Position numbers and translations under genes: made by a program. A model generated the notes under the pieces. It saw only the letters and a list, made by a program, of their open reading frames with translations. It did not search any database and had not been told where the DNA came from. Shown here piece after piece: positions 48,442-60,789 of a DNA stretch of 64,000 nt (positions within the stretch are counted from its first letter, which is position 1; every line of letters starts with the position of its first letter). Source of the DNA: Typhlomys cinereus (lineage: Eukaryota > Chordata > Mammalia > Rodentia > Platacanthomyidae); the NCBI GenBank assembly GCA_023101885.1, contig JALPQD010000004.1:16334688-16398687 (forward strand). Direction: 5' to 3'.

Positions 48442-48686
48442 GGGGCTGGAGAGGTGGCTCAAGGATTAAGTCTCTGCCTTGCAGGCAGAAGGTCCTGAGT
48501 TCGGATCCTAGACCCCATGTCTAGATGGCAAGCGAAGCAGGGAGCAACTGGCGTTTCTGGTCCTGCTAGGGCAGAGTAAAAAAGGAGGTGGAGGCGGTCC
48601 ATGGTGGTTCCCATATTCGCCCGTGGTTCTACACACACACACACACGCACACATACATACAATTGAATAAATAAAATAAATTAAAA
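48442..48686 (+). mobile_element. SINE family A, internally deleted variant
   Basis: Exact 15-bp target duplication aagacaagggaactc (48,427-48,441 and 48,687-48,701). Shorter than the other copies: the segment between the 'gggcagag' and 'aggaggtgg' blocks is reduced and replaced by a short A-run (taaaaa), and the head has ctcaaggattaagtctctgc. Confidence 0.92.
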
Positions 48687-48701
48687 AAGACAAGGGAACT
48701 C

Positions 48702-50200
48702 ATATATGATCTAATCCCACGAAGTCTATAATTACTATTGTGCCTCTTGGGTGCTTTATTCCCTGACTCTATACCCTGAAGCTCAGATTTAAGCACATCC
48801 TATCACATGTCCTGCTTCTAGTCCTATCCATTTCTCTGGAAACTTGTATCAACCCTGTCAGTAAAATGTTGAAATGATGCCCAGTGCTTCTTTAAAGTGA
48901 TGTCTTTCATTATTTGCTTGTTAGATAGGCGTAGATAGATGAATGAAGAGTTTTCAGGTGTGTTTTTAACATCAACAAAAAGAATTGTATATCTTGATTA
49001 GCTTATTTTGTGGAATTTTCCGAGTGTAAAGTATACTAGACCACTTCTTCAATGATCGGACCGTGTACGTGATGAAAGACCAGATGCATCTTTTAAATTT
49101 CTTGTTGCATTAATGGAACATTCTTTCAAAATAATGTTGTCTAATACTGGATGAATGTAACTTTTTTGAAAGTTGACTATTTTCATATCTTAAATAATAA
49201 TCACAGCAATTCAGTATTCAAAGCTATCTCTTTTAACAGGTATCTATTTCCAATATTACTTTCAATAAGTGCATGTTGAGTGATTCAGTCACTGAATGAA
49301 TGTGTGAATGAAATAACAGATGTGATGAAATATTTACTTTCAATTATTCAAATTACAGCCTAGACACCAAAGCCCTTTGGATGCCTGCTCCTCCATCTTG
49401 AGCATGAATCTTCTCTACATGAGTCATATAGACTGATTTTATCAATGACTTCATTAACTTTTAATTTTTTTCATGTGTCAATCTAATTCATTGTTTTTAT
49501 TTATTTTCTGGGGGAGTTCTCCTGGGACATATGCTTTTTAATTTGTTGAGTTGACACTTTACATAGTTGATAGGATATTTCATAGTATATTCTTGTGTGA
49601 AGTTGTCTACTGTTTTCTGAGTGGCAGTCTGATAGCTAAATCTTTATTTGTATATTTTCAGTTTAAGTACATATTGTTTGACAAATAACAATGTAGTCAC
49701 TTGCCCCATGTTTTCCTCTTCCATCTATTCAGGTGAAGTTTATCACCCATGTCAATAATCACCTCAGGAATGCTCAGTTATTAATTCACTCACCAAGATG
49801 TGGAACATTCTGACATTCTATTTCATGAGCATTAATATATTAATTTTGCAATAAATTGGTCATTTGGAAACATTTTGTCAAATCATTTTTGAGGTTGCTT
49901 TCATGATGAAATACATTTTAAAAATAAAATTTTGTGTATATTATAAGGACAATAATGAAGATAAAACATTATCATTGAAGTAACAAAAGAGGACTCTGTG
50001 TGTTTAATTTTCATCAGATTATTAAGAAGTTTGAGTTAAACATTACCCACAAATAAATTCATATTATAAAAAGTTGTGTTAATAAATCTTCATTTATACA
50101 AAGGAGGAACTGCATCCAGAGAAATATGTTGAATGTCATGGGCACATCTGGAATCACAAGTCCTTTGATTCTCTAGGTCTAGGAACAGAGTCTCACTTGT
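48702..50200. other. Unassigned AT-rich DNA
   Basis: Nothing recognised. Confidence 0.4.
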
Positions 50201-50203
50201 TCT

Positions 50204-50522
50204 TGTTGCTGTTTGTTTTGTTTTGTTTTGTTTTGTATATGTGTGTGTATAATTTGTGAGTGTGTATATAATTTGTGTGGGTGTATTTATGTGTGTACAA
50301 CAGGTATGAGTATATGTGTCTGTGAAGGACTAAAAATGACCCCAGGAATCCTTCCAGCATATTACTTTGCTCTGGGGTTCCTCAGATTCTTCCTTCTAGG
50401 ACCAGAATTGCACACTGCCACCATTTCCATATGGTGCTTTTACATAGGATCTGGTGACATGAACTCAGGTCTCCTTTGCTTGCAAAATAAAGGCTTTACC
50501 TCCTGAGCCAAAGTCTCAAGTC
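50204..50522 (-). repeat. Old SINE related to the B4/tRNA-SINE group
   Basis: (GTTTT)n start, GT-rich tract, body, then 'acatgaactcaggtctcctt', 'gcaaaataaaggctttacct' and 'ctgagccaaagtctcaagtc'. This is a diverged version of the reversed tRNA-like head seen in family A, and it could be an ancestor-like subfamily. Confidence 0.6.
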
Positions 50523-51927
50523 CACAAGGAGCAACTTAATAGAAACAGAATAAAATTGGTGTCAATGAATTTTAAATATGCATCATGTCTCTTCTTACAC
50601 TTCCATGTTTTGGATAATCTATTTACTATTTTTGAGAATGCATACTTCTTGTAACCCTTCTGAATACATGCAAACTATATGGTCAATTTTAGAGATTTTC
50701 ATCTATATTCTAATCCATATTTTCAATCATTTATGATTTATGGATAAGATTATTCCATTTTAATAACATAGTTTAACTTTGGGTTCACTAATATAGCTCA
50801 TGTAAAAACTGAATATGTATACTTCTCATACTACAAACAGTGTTTCCCAAAGACCACAGGACTGCATACAGAAACAAACAATGGTAAAGAATCAGCTATG
50901 CCAGTTTGTAGATGATGCTTTGCATCTTGCCCCAATGTAATCTCATTTAAAGTTCACACAAAGCATATAAATTAGATTAGCCTTGTTTCGCAAAAGTAGA
51001 AAACTAAAACTTTGGGATTAAGTAAGGACATTTCACACAGCTGGAACATTTTAAATGATTTATTTTGAATTTTAAGTCAAGGACTATTGCAAATATATTT
51101 CAATTTCTTACTTAGATGTGCAACACTGTTGTGGATAGATTGAACCTATTTGTTATATGGAAGAGGCAGGTAAAAACACGAATCTTTGCTTTCTGCTTTT
51201 CCTATCCACTTATTTTGATTACATTTTAAAATTACACAATAAAAAAAACCTGTACATTCATTTGGAATACAGCAGTCTAAGTCTTCAGGACATTAGAGGA
51301 ATAAGCTGGGCTTATTTTATTTTCCATGCTGAACCCCTCGGTAGTTACATAAGGTTGAAATAGCATAGTTAGTGAGATGCTCATCAAAAGTCGATATGTA
51401 CCCTGCATGTCTAATCTGTGAATCTGGCATCCAGGAAAACGCATCGGGCCAGGGAGCCTGCTGGCTCTCAGACTCATGACAGTACTTAGAGAAAAGCTCT
51501 CCAGCAGGCCACAGCATAAACACAGCACAAGGAAATTACTCAGGGTTACTTCCCCGAGGCTGTTCTTTCAGCCGCAAGACACCATGATAGCCATACTCAT
51601 CCAGGACTGCTGGAAGTAAAATGATTTCTAAGCAGCTTCCAACATCCTCATTCCTAAATTATGAATCTATCTTCCAACCACAGAAGGCTGCTTAGCCTGT
51701 GTATTATAATACTTAGGAAATGCATACTTCCACAGGGAACTATCTACATTTCCTTTTTCTTCTTATTCTATAGTTATATGTAATGCTCAGTGGCAAAATG
51801 CACTATCACTTTTTATACATTCATTGCTACAGAAACTTGTAGAGGTGTTGACACAATCCATTTTCTACACCATTTCTCTTTTCCTTCGATTTCATGAGAT
51901 ATATTTTATGAAATACTAATGTACCAT
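50523..51927. other. Unassigned DNA with a mid-GC island
   Basis: No repeat recognised. The part at about 51,290-51,690 is less AT-rich than its surroundings and has no repeat hallmark. Minus-strand frames of 83 and 68 codons overlap there without known motifs. Confidence 0.35.
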
Positions 51928-52232
51928 CAAGGAGCTGGGGAGATGACTCAATAGGTAAGGGTATTTACTGTTAAGTATAAGGACCTGAGTTGTATAAACC
52001 ACATCCACATAAAAGGCTGCTCGGATGACCTATCCTTGTTGAAAAATTGTGTATCCCAGGTTCAGTGAGAAATCCTCTCTTAAGGGAATAAAACAAAGAG
52101 TAATAGTAAAAGATTCTTATATGTAACTCTGCCTTTGCCATGTTCTTAAAGGTACATATAATACACACACTTCAAACATACATACACATTACACAATACA
52201 CACACACATACACCACATTTAAAAATATTGGG
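51928..52232 (+). repeat. Old B4-like composite SINE
   Basis: tRNA-like head 'ggagctggggagatgactca' with 'aaggacctgagttgtataaa', then B1-like remnants ('cccaggttcagtgagaaatc', 'tctcttaagggaataaaaca') and a CA-rich tail. Confidence 0.65.
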
Positions 52233-54850
52233 AATATTCCTATTTTTAAAACATTTTCAGTGTTTATGATTAGATTCTTTCCAAATGTTTATAAACAGAA
52301 CTGGCATTAATTTATTTGGTAAATAATATTTGAATCTATCTGTCAGAGTCTTGCATATCTCCATTTCATATATCTTGAAGAATATTTTTACCTGTAACTT
52401 TGTACAAAGAGTGATTTAAAATTACTGATTTATAACAGAGCTGAACTTGTTTACATGAGCATATTTGGTACAATTATATGCTGTAGACCACTGTGAAAAT
52501 GAGCAAAGCATGAAGCTTTCCTCTAACAAAGAAAACGAAAATAACATGAGAGCCGATTTAAACATTTAACTTCCAATAAATGTGCTTCTGCTAGCAAGCA
52601 AAACATTCCACTTTAGTCTTATATGGATTCAAAACTGTGTTTCCCATACCCTGTAAATATTAATTCTCATCTGCATTTAAGAAACTAGCAAGGAGAATCT
52701 GCATACTAAAATTCTTTACCACCCCAAGATACAGAGTGTGTCCACATATTCTGAATTTTCAAAAAAAATTGCATTGCTTAGTATGTGTAGTTGTATGTTT
52801 CTTTTACTAAGTTTTTACACATGTTAAGTATAAAGAAAATAAAGCTGCATGGTTACCTGTCCACAATTCTCATGCATAATAGACTTCAGTCACAAGTCCT
52901 TTCAGCCCCTGCCATCCTATTCTGAGTGACTCAAGAAGTTACTGAGTTACTGAGTCTCTGTATATATTGTGAACTATGATCTTTAAATAGGACCTCAGCA
53001 TTCACAGGCTTTTGTTCAAAATAACTTAGAATATAAAATTAATGCTGGACTGGAAATCAGGAATGAGGTCTATTTTTATCAGGTTGGCCATTTGTTTTGA
53101 AGTTGAGGAATACACTATATTATGGATACACTTGACCTGAACTTAGATGAAAATGGAAGAAAGAGAAACTTTTGAGCTGCATTCCAAAAGACTAAAAGAT
53201 AAGTGATGTGTGACACTGCAATAAATATAAGGTTTTCAACTTGAAATCAATGTCAAAGATATAAGAAATCCTTTGTTTCAAATGTTAGAAGAACAGAGAG
53301 ATTGCTTTGCATTTATATGTAGTATTGGCAGTGTAGGTGGAAAAATACAATTCAGATGATGGAACAAGAAATACAAGAGAAGCAAGGACATGTTTGCTAC
53401 ATTATATTTGGGAAATGGCAAAGAAATGGTATGGAGAAGGTAATGAAAGTGATGCAGAAAACACAGTGAAGAAAAGGAAAAATAGGTTTACATTTAGGAA
53501 ACTTGAGCACCAAGAAGGAAATAAAATGTATAAGCAAAAGGAAATCTATTTTGTAAATCATGATATATTAACTATGTAAAGGAAGAGGCTTATATATGAC
53601 ATTTTCACATAAGGATGGAATATACTTAGATCATTTAAACAAACTCTCACAACTCTGCATCACTGTTCTATATGAGAAAGCATATTGACAGGCTTAATTA
53701 TTGACCAACAGGATACGGCAGTCTTTTAGTGGCTGAAAAAAATCAATGTAACTGCTGATATTCATATATACAGCAAGTTATTGTAGTAATAATGTCTTAA
53801 TAATAATGACTCAAAGAGAAATCTGATCTAATAAGTGATTTTGTGATTATTTGTTTGTTAAACAATATTTTCACAAAAATATTTCTTTTGTTAAACAAAA
53901 CACATTCTTGAAAGTGAATTATAAGTTTAGCTTTTTGTTTTCCTTAGTGCAGTGCAACTAATTTTGTCACTATTTATTAATGGAGAATATGTGTAAAAAA
54001 TGCATTAATATGTTTAGAATATGCTGGACAGACTATTTTGTGTTAGCATAAAAGTAAGGTAAAAATATAATCATGTTCATGCAATTAAGCACATTCAAAA
54101 AAGCTATACTCATTAAAAAGTATGAAATTTTATAACCAGTCACCGTTCTCATATATGGTGGCTAAACGAAAAAGGAAAATCCCTAAGATTGTAACTGTAA
54201 TTTAGAAAGAGAAGGTTTTCCTAGCTGATATGAATCCTTAGATTCAATTATCAGTCCTTCCATAAATTATCCATATAATGTAGAGTCATCAAGCACCAGT
54301 GATGTGTATGTGCTGTCTACAGATCCTATGTTATTAAAGAGAATTCTGGTTGCATGATTGCTCTCTCTGGAAGTACCGTTGAAGTATACATTACAAGTTA
54401 ACTGGTTTCTTAGTATCATTTCACTTAGTTTTGCCCTGACTTCATTGTTCCTAATTTAATACTAGAATTCAATCCAGTGAAAGTACTTTGCTAAAAATTT
54501 GCCTATGGATTACTATTTCTTTTCATTGTATTCCACATGCTTTTATCTTAGTTCTGATTTCCATTCATATACTCCAAGAAGTAATGATACTACAAAAAAT
54601 GTGATTCACCAAACACCCCATGTTTTACCCTCCAAAGATCATGGATTTTTTCCCTCAGATTATCATTTCCTTTATCATTTATCAATCTGATGATCCAAAC
54701 ACCATCTTTTCCACTATACATTTTACAACTCAGCCCATCTCTGAACCCAAAATTAATTGACTGTATTCTCTATTATAAAAACAACATCTCTATATTATTA
54801 AAGATTTTCGTCTTTTTTCCTGTCCTGAGTTCTAAGTTAATTTCTTTGCT
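52233..54850. other. Unassigned AT-rich DNA
   Basis: About 2.6 kb with no recognisable gene, RNA or repeat. An 80-codon frame at 53,337-53,579 is Lys/Glu/Asn-rich without known motifs. Confidence 0.4.
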
Positions 54851-54866
54851 TATTCTGAAATCTTTT

Positions 54867-55118
54867 TTTATATTCAATTGTGGGTGTATGCGTGTGTGCG
54901 TGTGTGTGTGTGTGTAGGACCACGGACAAATCGGGAACCACCATGGACCGCTTCCACCTCCTCCTTGTCTACTCTGCCCCAGGATTCACAGGCTCTGCCC
55001 TACCACACCAGAAACGTAGGCCCCCCCGCTTACGCCTGGCGTCTATACATGGGGTCTAGGATCCCAACTCAGGACCTTCCACCTGCAAGGCTTAACCCCT
55101 GAGCCAACTCTCCAGCCC
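54867..55118 (-). mobile_element. Young tRNA-derived SINE (family A)
   Basis: Reverse-oriented copy with near-identical target duplication tattctgaaatcttt (54,851) and tatcctgaaatcttt (55,119). It lacks several bases in the head ('gcaaggcttaacccctgag') compared with other copies. Confidence 0.9.
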
Positions 55119-55204
55119 TATCCTGAAATCTTTAAACAATATTTAAATAAAATTTTTCAGCTATTCCAAAGATAAGTAGCATCTATTTAATGTTGTATGA
55201 TAAA

Positions 55205-55320
55205 ATATACAGCATCTGGATATGGTGGCACCTACCTGTAATCCTACCTTTGGTAAGGAAAGGAAATTCCCTTATCAGTTCATAGTGGTACACAGTTCAT
55301 ACTGGTACACAGGAGTTTGG
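55205..55320 (+). repeat. B1-like SINE fragment
   Basis: 'ctggatatggtggcacctac' and 'ctgtaatcctacctttggta' match the start of a B1 element. The rest is lost, and a GAAA-rich microsatellite begins where its tail would be. Confidence 0.55.
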
Positions 55321-55426
55321 AAAGAAAGAAAGAGAGAAAGAGAGAGAGAGAAAGAGACAGAGAGAGAGAAAGAAAGAAAGAAAGAGAAAAAAAAGAAAGA
55401 GAGAACAAAGAAAGAGAAAGAGAGAA

Positions 55427-55459
<33 letters not shown>

Positions 55460-55975
55460 GAAAGAAAGGAAGAGAAAGAAAGAGAGAAAGAAAGGGCTGG
55501 AGAGGTGGCTCAGGGGTTAAGCCTCCGCCTTGCAGGCGGAAGGTCCAGAGTTTGGATCCCAGATCCCACGTATAGACGCCAGGCGGAAGCGGGGGCGGCC
55601 TGTGCTTCTGGCCCTGGTAGGGCGGAGCCTGTGAATCCCGGGGCAGAAGGAGGTGGAGGCGTCCATGGTGGTTCACGAATTCGTCCGTGGTTCTACGCAT
55701 ACACAGAGGCACACACACACACAGACACGCTCACACATACACACGCATATGCACACAGTTGAATAAATAATAATAATAATAATAAAAAAGAAAGAGAGAA
55801 AGAAAGAGAGAGAGAAGGAAGGAAACAAAGAAAAAGAAAGACAGAAAGGGAGGGAGGGAGGGAGGGAGGGAGGGAGGGAGGGAGGGAGGGAGGGAGGGAA
55901 GGAAGGAAGGGGGAAGGAAGGAAGGAAGAAGGAAGGAAGGAAGAAGAAAGGAAGGAGGAAGGAAGTGAGGAAAAG
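55316..55975. repeat. (GAAA)n/(GGGA)n/(GGAA)n microsatellite split by a SINE
   Basis: Purine-only tract at 55,316-55,494 and again at 55,788-55,975, the latter including a (GGGA)n run at about 55,848-55,898 and GGAA/GAAGG repeats. The young SINE at 55,495-55,787 separates the halves. Long frames through it encode artefactual Lys/Glu/Arg repeats. Confidence 0.93.
55495..55787 (+). mobile_element. Young tRNA-derived SINE (family A) in a microsatellite
   Basis: Near-consensus copy with identical 19-bp flanks aagaaagagagaaagaaag (55,476-55,494 and 55,788-55,806). Because the flank is low-complexity, the match is weaker evidence than elsewhere. Confidence 0.92.
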
Positions 55976-56694
55976 AATTAAGGAAAGAGCAAGAAAGTAA
56001 ATGGAAAAAGCCCACTAAGACATGTAAATTAGAGTCTATAAAAAAAGAATCTTCAGCATGACTTTGTTTCTTTTTTCATTTTCATTGGCCTAGGCCTTTT
56101 AGCAACTATGATAATTATCTACATATGTTTTGAATTTTGGGAAATGTTGGATATGGAAGATGTTTAGAATAATATGGAAGATGTTTAAAATAATAACTAT
56201 GAAGAAAGTGAATAGAAAATATTACATGAAGTAGGAAGAAAATAACTAGCAAAAGAAATGTAATTAAAATCTTAGAGGGCTTGGAATAGGCCATGTGTGA
56301 GAAATACAATTTAAAGACTTCATTTTCATTCCTGGTTCCTGTCATAACACTTTGTTATTAATGTAAGGTGAGTAAATGTATGCTCAGGTTGCCCAACATT
56401 CTGTTAGAAAATATTTATGCTCTTAAAAACATACAACATTTTCTCACAGACTGAACATCTGATGAGTAACTAGCTATTTCCTTTAAGATATTATGCATGA
56501 ATTTGTTATTTATCATATATTTCCTAGCTTCTGATTCTTTAATTTTTCAAAAATAGTGTTTTTGTATGTATCAGGTAGGCATGAATATGATTTTTTAATG
56601 AATTTGTGGACTAAAGTTTTTCTGACTTTCTTACTTGAAAACTTTGATTTTCGGTCTTGTAATTATTTTTATTAATAATAATACAAACTTGCAT
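55976..56694. other. Unassigned AT-rich DNA
   Basis: Nothing recognised apart from a local direct repeat of atatggaagatgttta(a/g)aata near 56,151-56,192. Confidence 0.4.
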
Positions 56695-56708
56695 TCAATT
56701 TTTATCTT

Positions 56709-57032
56709 TTTTTTTTTTTTTTTTTAATTTTTTTTTTTATTATTATTATTATTTATTCAACTGTGTGCATGTGCGTGTGTATGTGCGCGCGCGTGTGTGT
56801 ATTTGTGTGTGCGTGTGTCTGTGTATGTGTAGAACCACGGACGAATTCGCGAACCACCATGGACGCCTCCATCTCCTTCTGCCCCGGGATTCACAGGCTC
56901 CGCCCTACCAGGACCAGAAGCGCAGGCCGCCCCCGCTTCCGCCTGGCGTCTATACGTGGGATCTGGGATCCGAACTCAGGACCTTCCGCCTGCAAGGCAG
57001 AGGCTTAACCCCTGAGCCACCTCTCCAGCCCC
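56709..57032 (-). mobile_element. Young tRNA-derived SINE (family A)
   Basis: Reverse-oriented, near-consensus copy with exact 14-bp target duplication tcaatttttatctt (56,695-56,708 and 57,033-57,046), a long T-rich tail and a GT/GC-rich tract. Confidence 0.94.
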
Positions 57033-57239
57033 TCAATTTTTATCTTAACAGCATGAATTTAAAGCAAGGTAGAAATTAAATGTATGTCTCTGATTTTGCC
57101 CCAAGACATTGTTCTTAAAATATCCAGCAACAGAAATAGACATCCAACACAGAAAATAGTAATTTCCTTTAGCACTATAGGGTAGTATTTTAGTTTAGTA
57201 TGTGTTTTGTATTGAGTTTTTCCATTTTAGAAAAAAAAA

Positions 57240-58230
57240 AACATTGACCACATCTTATTGTCTGCAAAGCATTGTGATCAAACCGCCATTTCCTTCTTTA
57301 GATCTTTCCTAATCCCTTTCTTCTTCTTCCCCAAATGTCCTTCTCTTATTTCAATATCTTTGAAGGGGGAAGATGTATACAAGTTTTGTGAAGGTGTTCA
57401 TAGTTGCTGTGTATTCATAATTGTAATAGCCATATCTTATCCAGAATACAGCATTTGATAGTACTCTTTCTCAAGAGTATATAGCTCTTATAATCATTCC
57501 ACTCCTTCTTCCACAATATTTCTTGGTCCTTGGAGAGACAAACGCAGATATCCTATCTAGGGATGAGAACTCACAAATCCCCTATTCACAGAAATTCAAT
57601 GAGATTTATGTCTCTATTTTGCAACACACTGACAAAAGAGACTTATCTGACTGAAGCTGACAGATGCACTAATCTACAGTTATAAACAAAAGCATTTAAA
57701 AGACAGTTAAACCACATGTTCATTTAGAAAAACATTGGCAGTAGATTTCCACCATAGGGACCAGGAGCACTCTAGTCATAGTCTTTGGCATTCTAATAGC
57801 AGGCATGAAAACCTTCCCATAGAACAAGTATCACATTGAATCAAAGAGTAGTTGATTATCTCCAGAGCAGTCATAGCACCATTTCATCAGAGAATAAGGT
57901 GACTGGTGTTGTAGATGTTGTAGTACACGGGATCCAGCACTGGGTTAAACTATTGATAACTTTCTCCACACAAACCTTTCTTGGCACCATCTGGCACTAT
58001 AAACGCATTCAGGTTGGAGAACAATTCCAACTCAGCTCCAGTTTGAATTCTCTATGTTCTGTGTGCATTGTCTTTGGCAACAGATCTTATCATCTAGTCC
58101 TGGCTGGTCACCCAAACCAGTAGCTAATAAGCTGTATTATTTAGGCAGCTGCTAGAGACTTCCTGATCAAGAAGTCATAGAGAATTCTTCAATTAAGGGG
58201 TGTTATCCACCCATGTAGTCTCTCTCTGTT
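57240..58230 (-). mobile_element. L1 3' UTR fragment, Lx-like
   Basis: 'gatgcactaatctacagtta', 'gcatttaaaagacagttaaa', 'catgttcatttagaaaaaca', 'gagcagtcatagcaccattt', 'gggatccagcactgggttaa' and 'tgataactttctcc' occur in the order I remember for reversed Lx-type 3' UTRs. The piece is the reverse-orientation counterpart of 30,036-30,690 and of 43,760-44,080. Edges are approximate. Confidence 0.6.
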
Positions 58231-59685
58231 AAAGCTCCTTTAGAAGCAATATTATATCCATCAAACAAAAAAAAAATTTTCAAACAAAGAAAACATTTTA
58301 ATCAATTGATAAAGTAGTAGTTTATTTTTCATCACTTATTTTAGTTGCCCTCCTTCCTTCCACTCCTATAAATAGGATATTTCTTAGGTCCAAAACTTCT
58401 TTAGAGCACCAGAAAAAAATCATAGAGAAAGCAAAATTGTATGCAAATTGATCCTTGTCACCTCACATTTTATGTGTGAAAAAATCTAAGCTATCCACAA
58501 AATCAATAACAGGCCTTTTGCTCTCCTTATGTGCATGAGCCACAAGTTGATCCAGGTTGCTTTCCCCCTGGTTTCTCATTGTGGATCAATGTAATTGTTA
58601 CTTACTCTTCTTAGGCTTTAACTTACATTTTGTTCAAAGATGAAGTCGTAACATAGTGGCCTACACACTCAACTTAATTACCAGTATCTGGTATGGATTG
58701 ATTGCAAAAATCAGGCAAATAATACAAAAAAGTGGATAATTTTAATTAGGTGCAAGCATGAATTTTATATATTTTGTCATTTCTGCTTGTGTCCTTTCTT
58801 CATACAAATCCAGCAGATGGTGGTGTTCATGGATTTAATGGACAAAAAGATCATGTCTGGCTGTGGGAATCAGAGCCAATTACTGAAGTTCTATTGTCAT
58901 TGGAGGCAAAACTGGAAAAAAAAATCAAAGCCAAATCAAAACCAAACATTGTTCTGACAAGATTAGTATAAAGACTAAAAGATGTAATGTGTGAAATGTC
59001 TTCAGAGACTTGGAGTATGTCTGTATTCTCAACAGTTTTCCACTGGAATTCTTTTTTACCAAACACAGAATTCTTAAATGTTATGTATGCCCCATTTGTG
59101 TTCATCACTGTATATACAATGTAATTAAAAGGTCAATTGTTACAATAGCAAACAAAGCAACCAAGTTCTACCCCATTGTGTATTATTTGAGGATACTTTT
59201 AAGGATGACTCCTTTTTCTTTTCACAAAACATTTTCTGTACCACATTTATAAGACTTTTCTTTAGAAACTTAATGTCCTCAAATACAGAAATCTATTTTA
59301 TTCCAAAACTTCTAACATGCACTGTTATAAATTCTTCTGTAATGTTTCCTAAGTTTTGAGACTTTTTAAAATTTTTTCTGAGTACTTGATACTTTCCCTG
59401 ATCAATTTCCTGACAGTCTTAAGTACTATGAGATTTGTAGCAATACTATAATATCATGAATAAGATGGTTGTTCAAACTTGGAATAAGCAGCAAGCTTTG
59501 TCATCAATTCATAATAAGATTTTCTGTCCCCATAACCCGTCCCTTTAGGTTTCTTTAGGTTCAAACATATCCCCTGCAGCTCAGCTTGGTCTAAATCTGA
59601 AAATAATTTATCCATGAGTGTGCAACATTGCATAAAGGAAAAGAGAAATCAATACATGAATACAATAATTTTTCATAAAATTATT
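58231..59685. other. Unassigned AT-rich DNA
   Basis: Nothing recognised. Confidence 0.4.
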
Positions 59686-59835
59686 ATTTATTTATTTGAG
59701 AGAGAGGGAGAAGAGATAGAAAACTGAGAGAGAATGAGAGAGAGAGAGAGATATGGACCATCTGTACTTACAAGGATCAGACTCAGATTGTTCAGTTTCC
59801 AAGGTAACACCTTATCCACTGACCAATCTCACCAT
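59686..59835 (-). repeat. Old tRNA-SINE with (GA)n tract
   Basis: 'attatttatttatttgagag' start, GA-rich tract, then a reversed head ending 'ccttatccactgaccaatct'. Same old group as 5,045-5,216. Confidence 0.55.
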
Positions 59836-59852
59836 CATGAAGATCATTTCTT

Positions 59853-59920
59853 TTTAAAAATTATGATATTTATTAGAGAGAGAAAGAGAGAAATACAGAC
59901 AGACATACATTAAAAAATAC

Positions 59921-59951
<31 letters not shown>

Positions 59952-60065
59952 CAAAGACAGAGAATGTAAACACATGTATCATGCATGTGAGTTTCTGGGA
60001 TTGAACACAGATGGCCAGGTTCATCAGAAGGTGCCTCATTTACTGAGTTATTTCATGAGCCACAA
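59853..60065 (-). repeat. Old tRNA-SINE with (GA)n tract
   Basis: 'atgatatttattagagagag' start, GA-rich tract to about 59,964, then 'gtttctgggattgaacacag' (reversed box B region) and 'actgagttatttcatgagcc' (reversed box A region). Lies beside a similar copy in the same orientation. Confidence 0.6.
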
Positions 60066-60789
60066 CAATTAATTCTTAAATATTAGTTCAGTGATAGTCA
60101 TTTTCTGAATAGTACAACACAAATATATTAATAATGAAGGAAAAAGAATAAATTCCCACAGTGAGGTTAACTTCTCACAAACAACTTGATATAAACATAT
60201 TGGCATGCAATGTTAGTCTACTAAGACTGCTGTAAAAATGTAAGAATAGATAGATAAGAAAAAATACTCTAATACCTCTGTAGATTTCATTTATTTATTT
60301 ATTTGTTTGTTTATTTATTTATTTATTGCCGCAGCATAAGTCAGTGTTTCTGTTCTGAAACTACTTAAATTAAGGAAGGCTAAAATGTGGCGTTTAATAG
60401 ATTAGGAATATCAGATGCAATTCTACCTGGTGATACATTTTTATGTAAAATGTGTTTGTTAGTATATAGCTCCAATATGAATCTGGACCATCTTACAGTT
60501 CAAAATTCCATATACACAGGAAATGAAAGAATTGTCCTTTACCAAAATTGACTGAAAATGGATGATGCAAACGAAAAGTAATTTAATAGTTGCTGGAAAT
60601 CTAGAGTTGAGAATGGTCTAAAACTTATCTAACTGTTGGAATAATGAAGCAGATTCTCCCTTAAGTATAAGAGTGAGTGGTATATTGCTGACATTTAACT
60701 AAGGTAAAATGCCCTTTATACTAAAGCAAGTAAAACAAATATTCAGTGAAGAAATTAGAGCTTAAACTGATTCACTCATAAGAAAATAT
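60066..60789. other. Unassigned AT-rich DNA
   Basis: Nothing recognised apart from the (TTTA)n run at 60,287-60,328. Confidence 0.4.
60287..60328. repeat. (TTTA)n microsatellite
   Basis: Tetranucleotide run with a TTTG variant in the middle. Confidence 0.92.

Noticed and set aside
55275..55718. 147-codon Ser/Leu/Phe-rich frame on the minus strand
   Set aside because: It spans a purine microsatellite and a SINE.
55731..56015. 94-codon Ser-Phe-Leu-Pro repeat frame
   Set aside because: Translation of the (GGGA)n/(GGAA)n tract in reverse.
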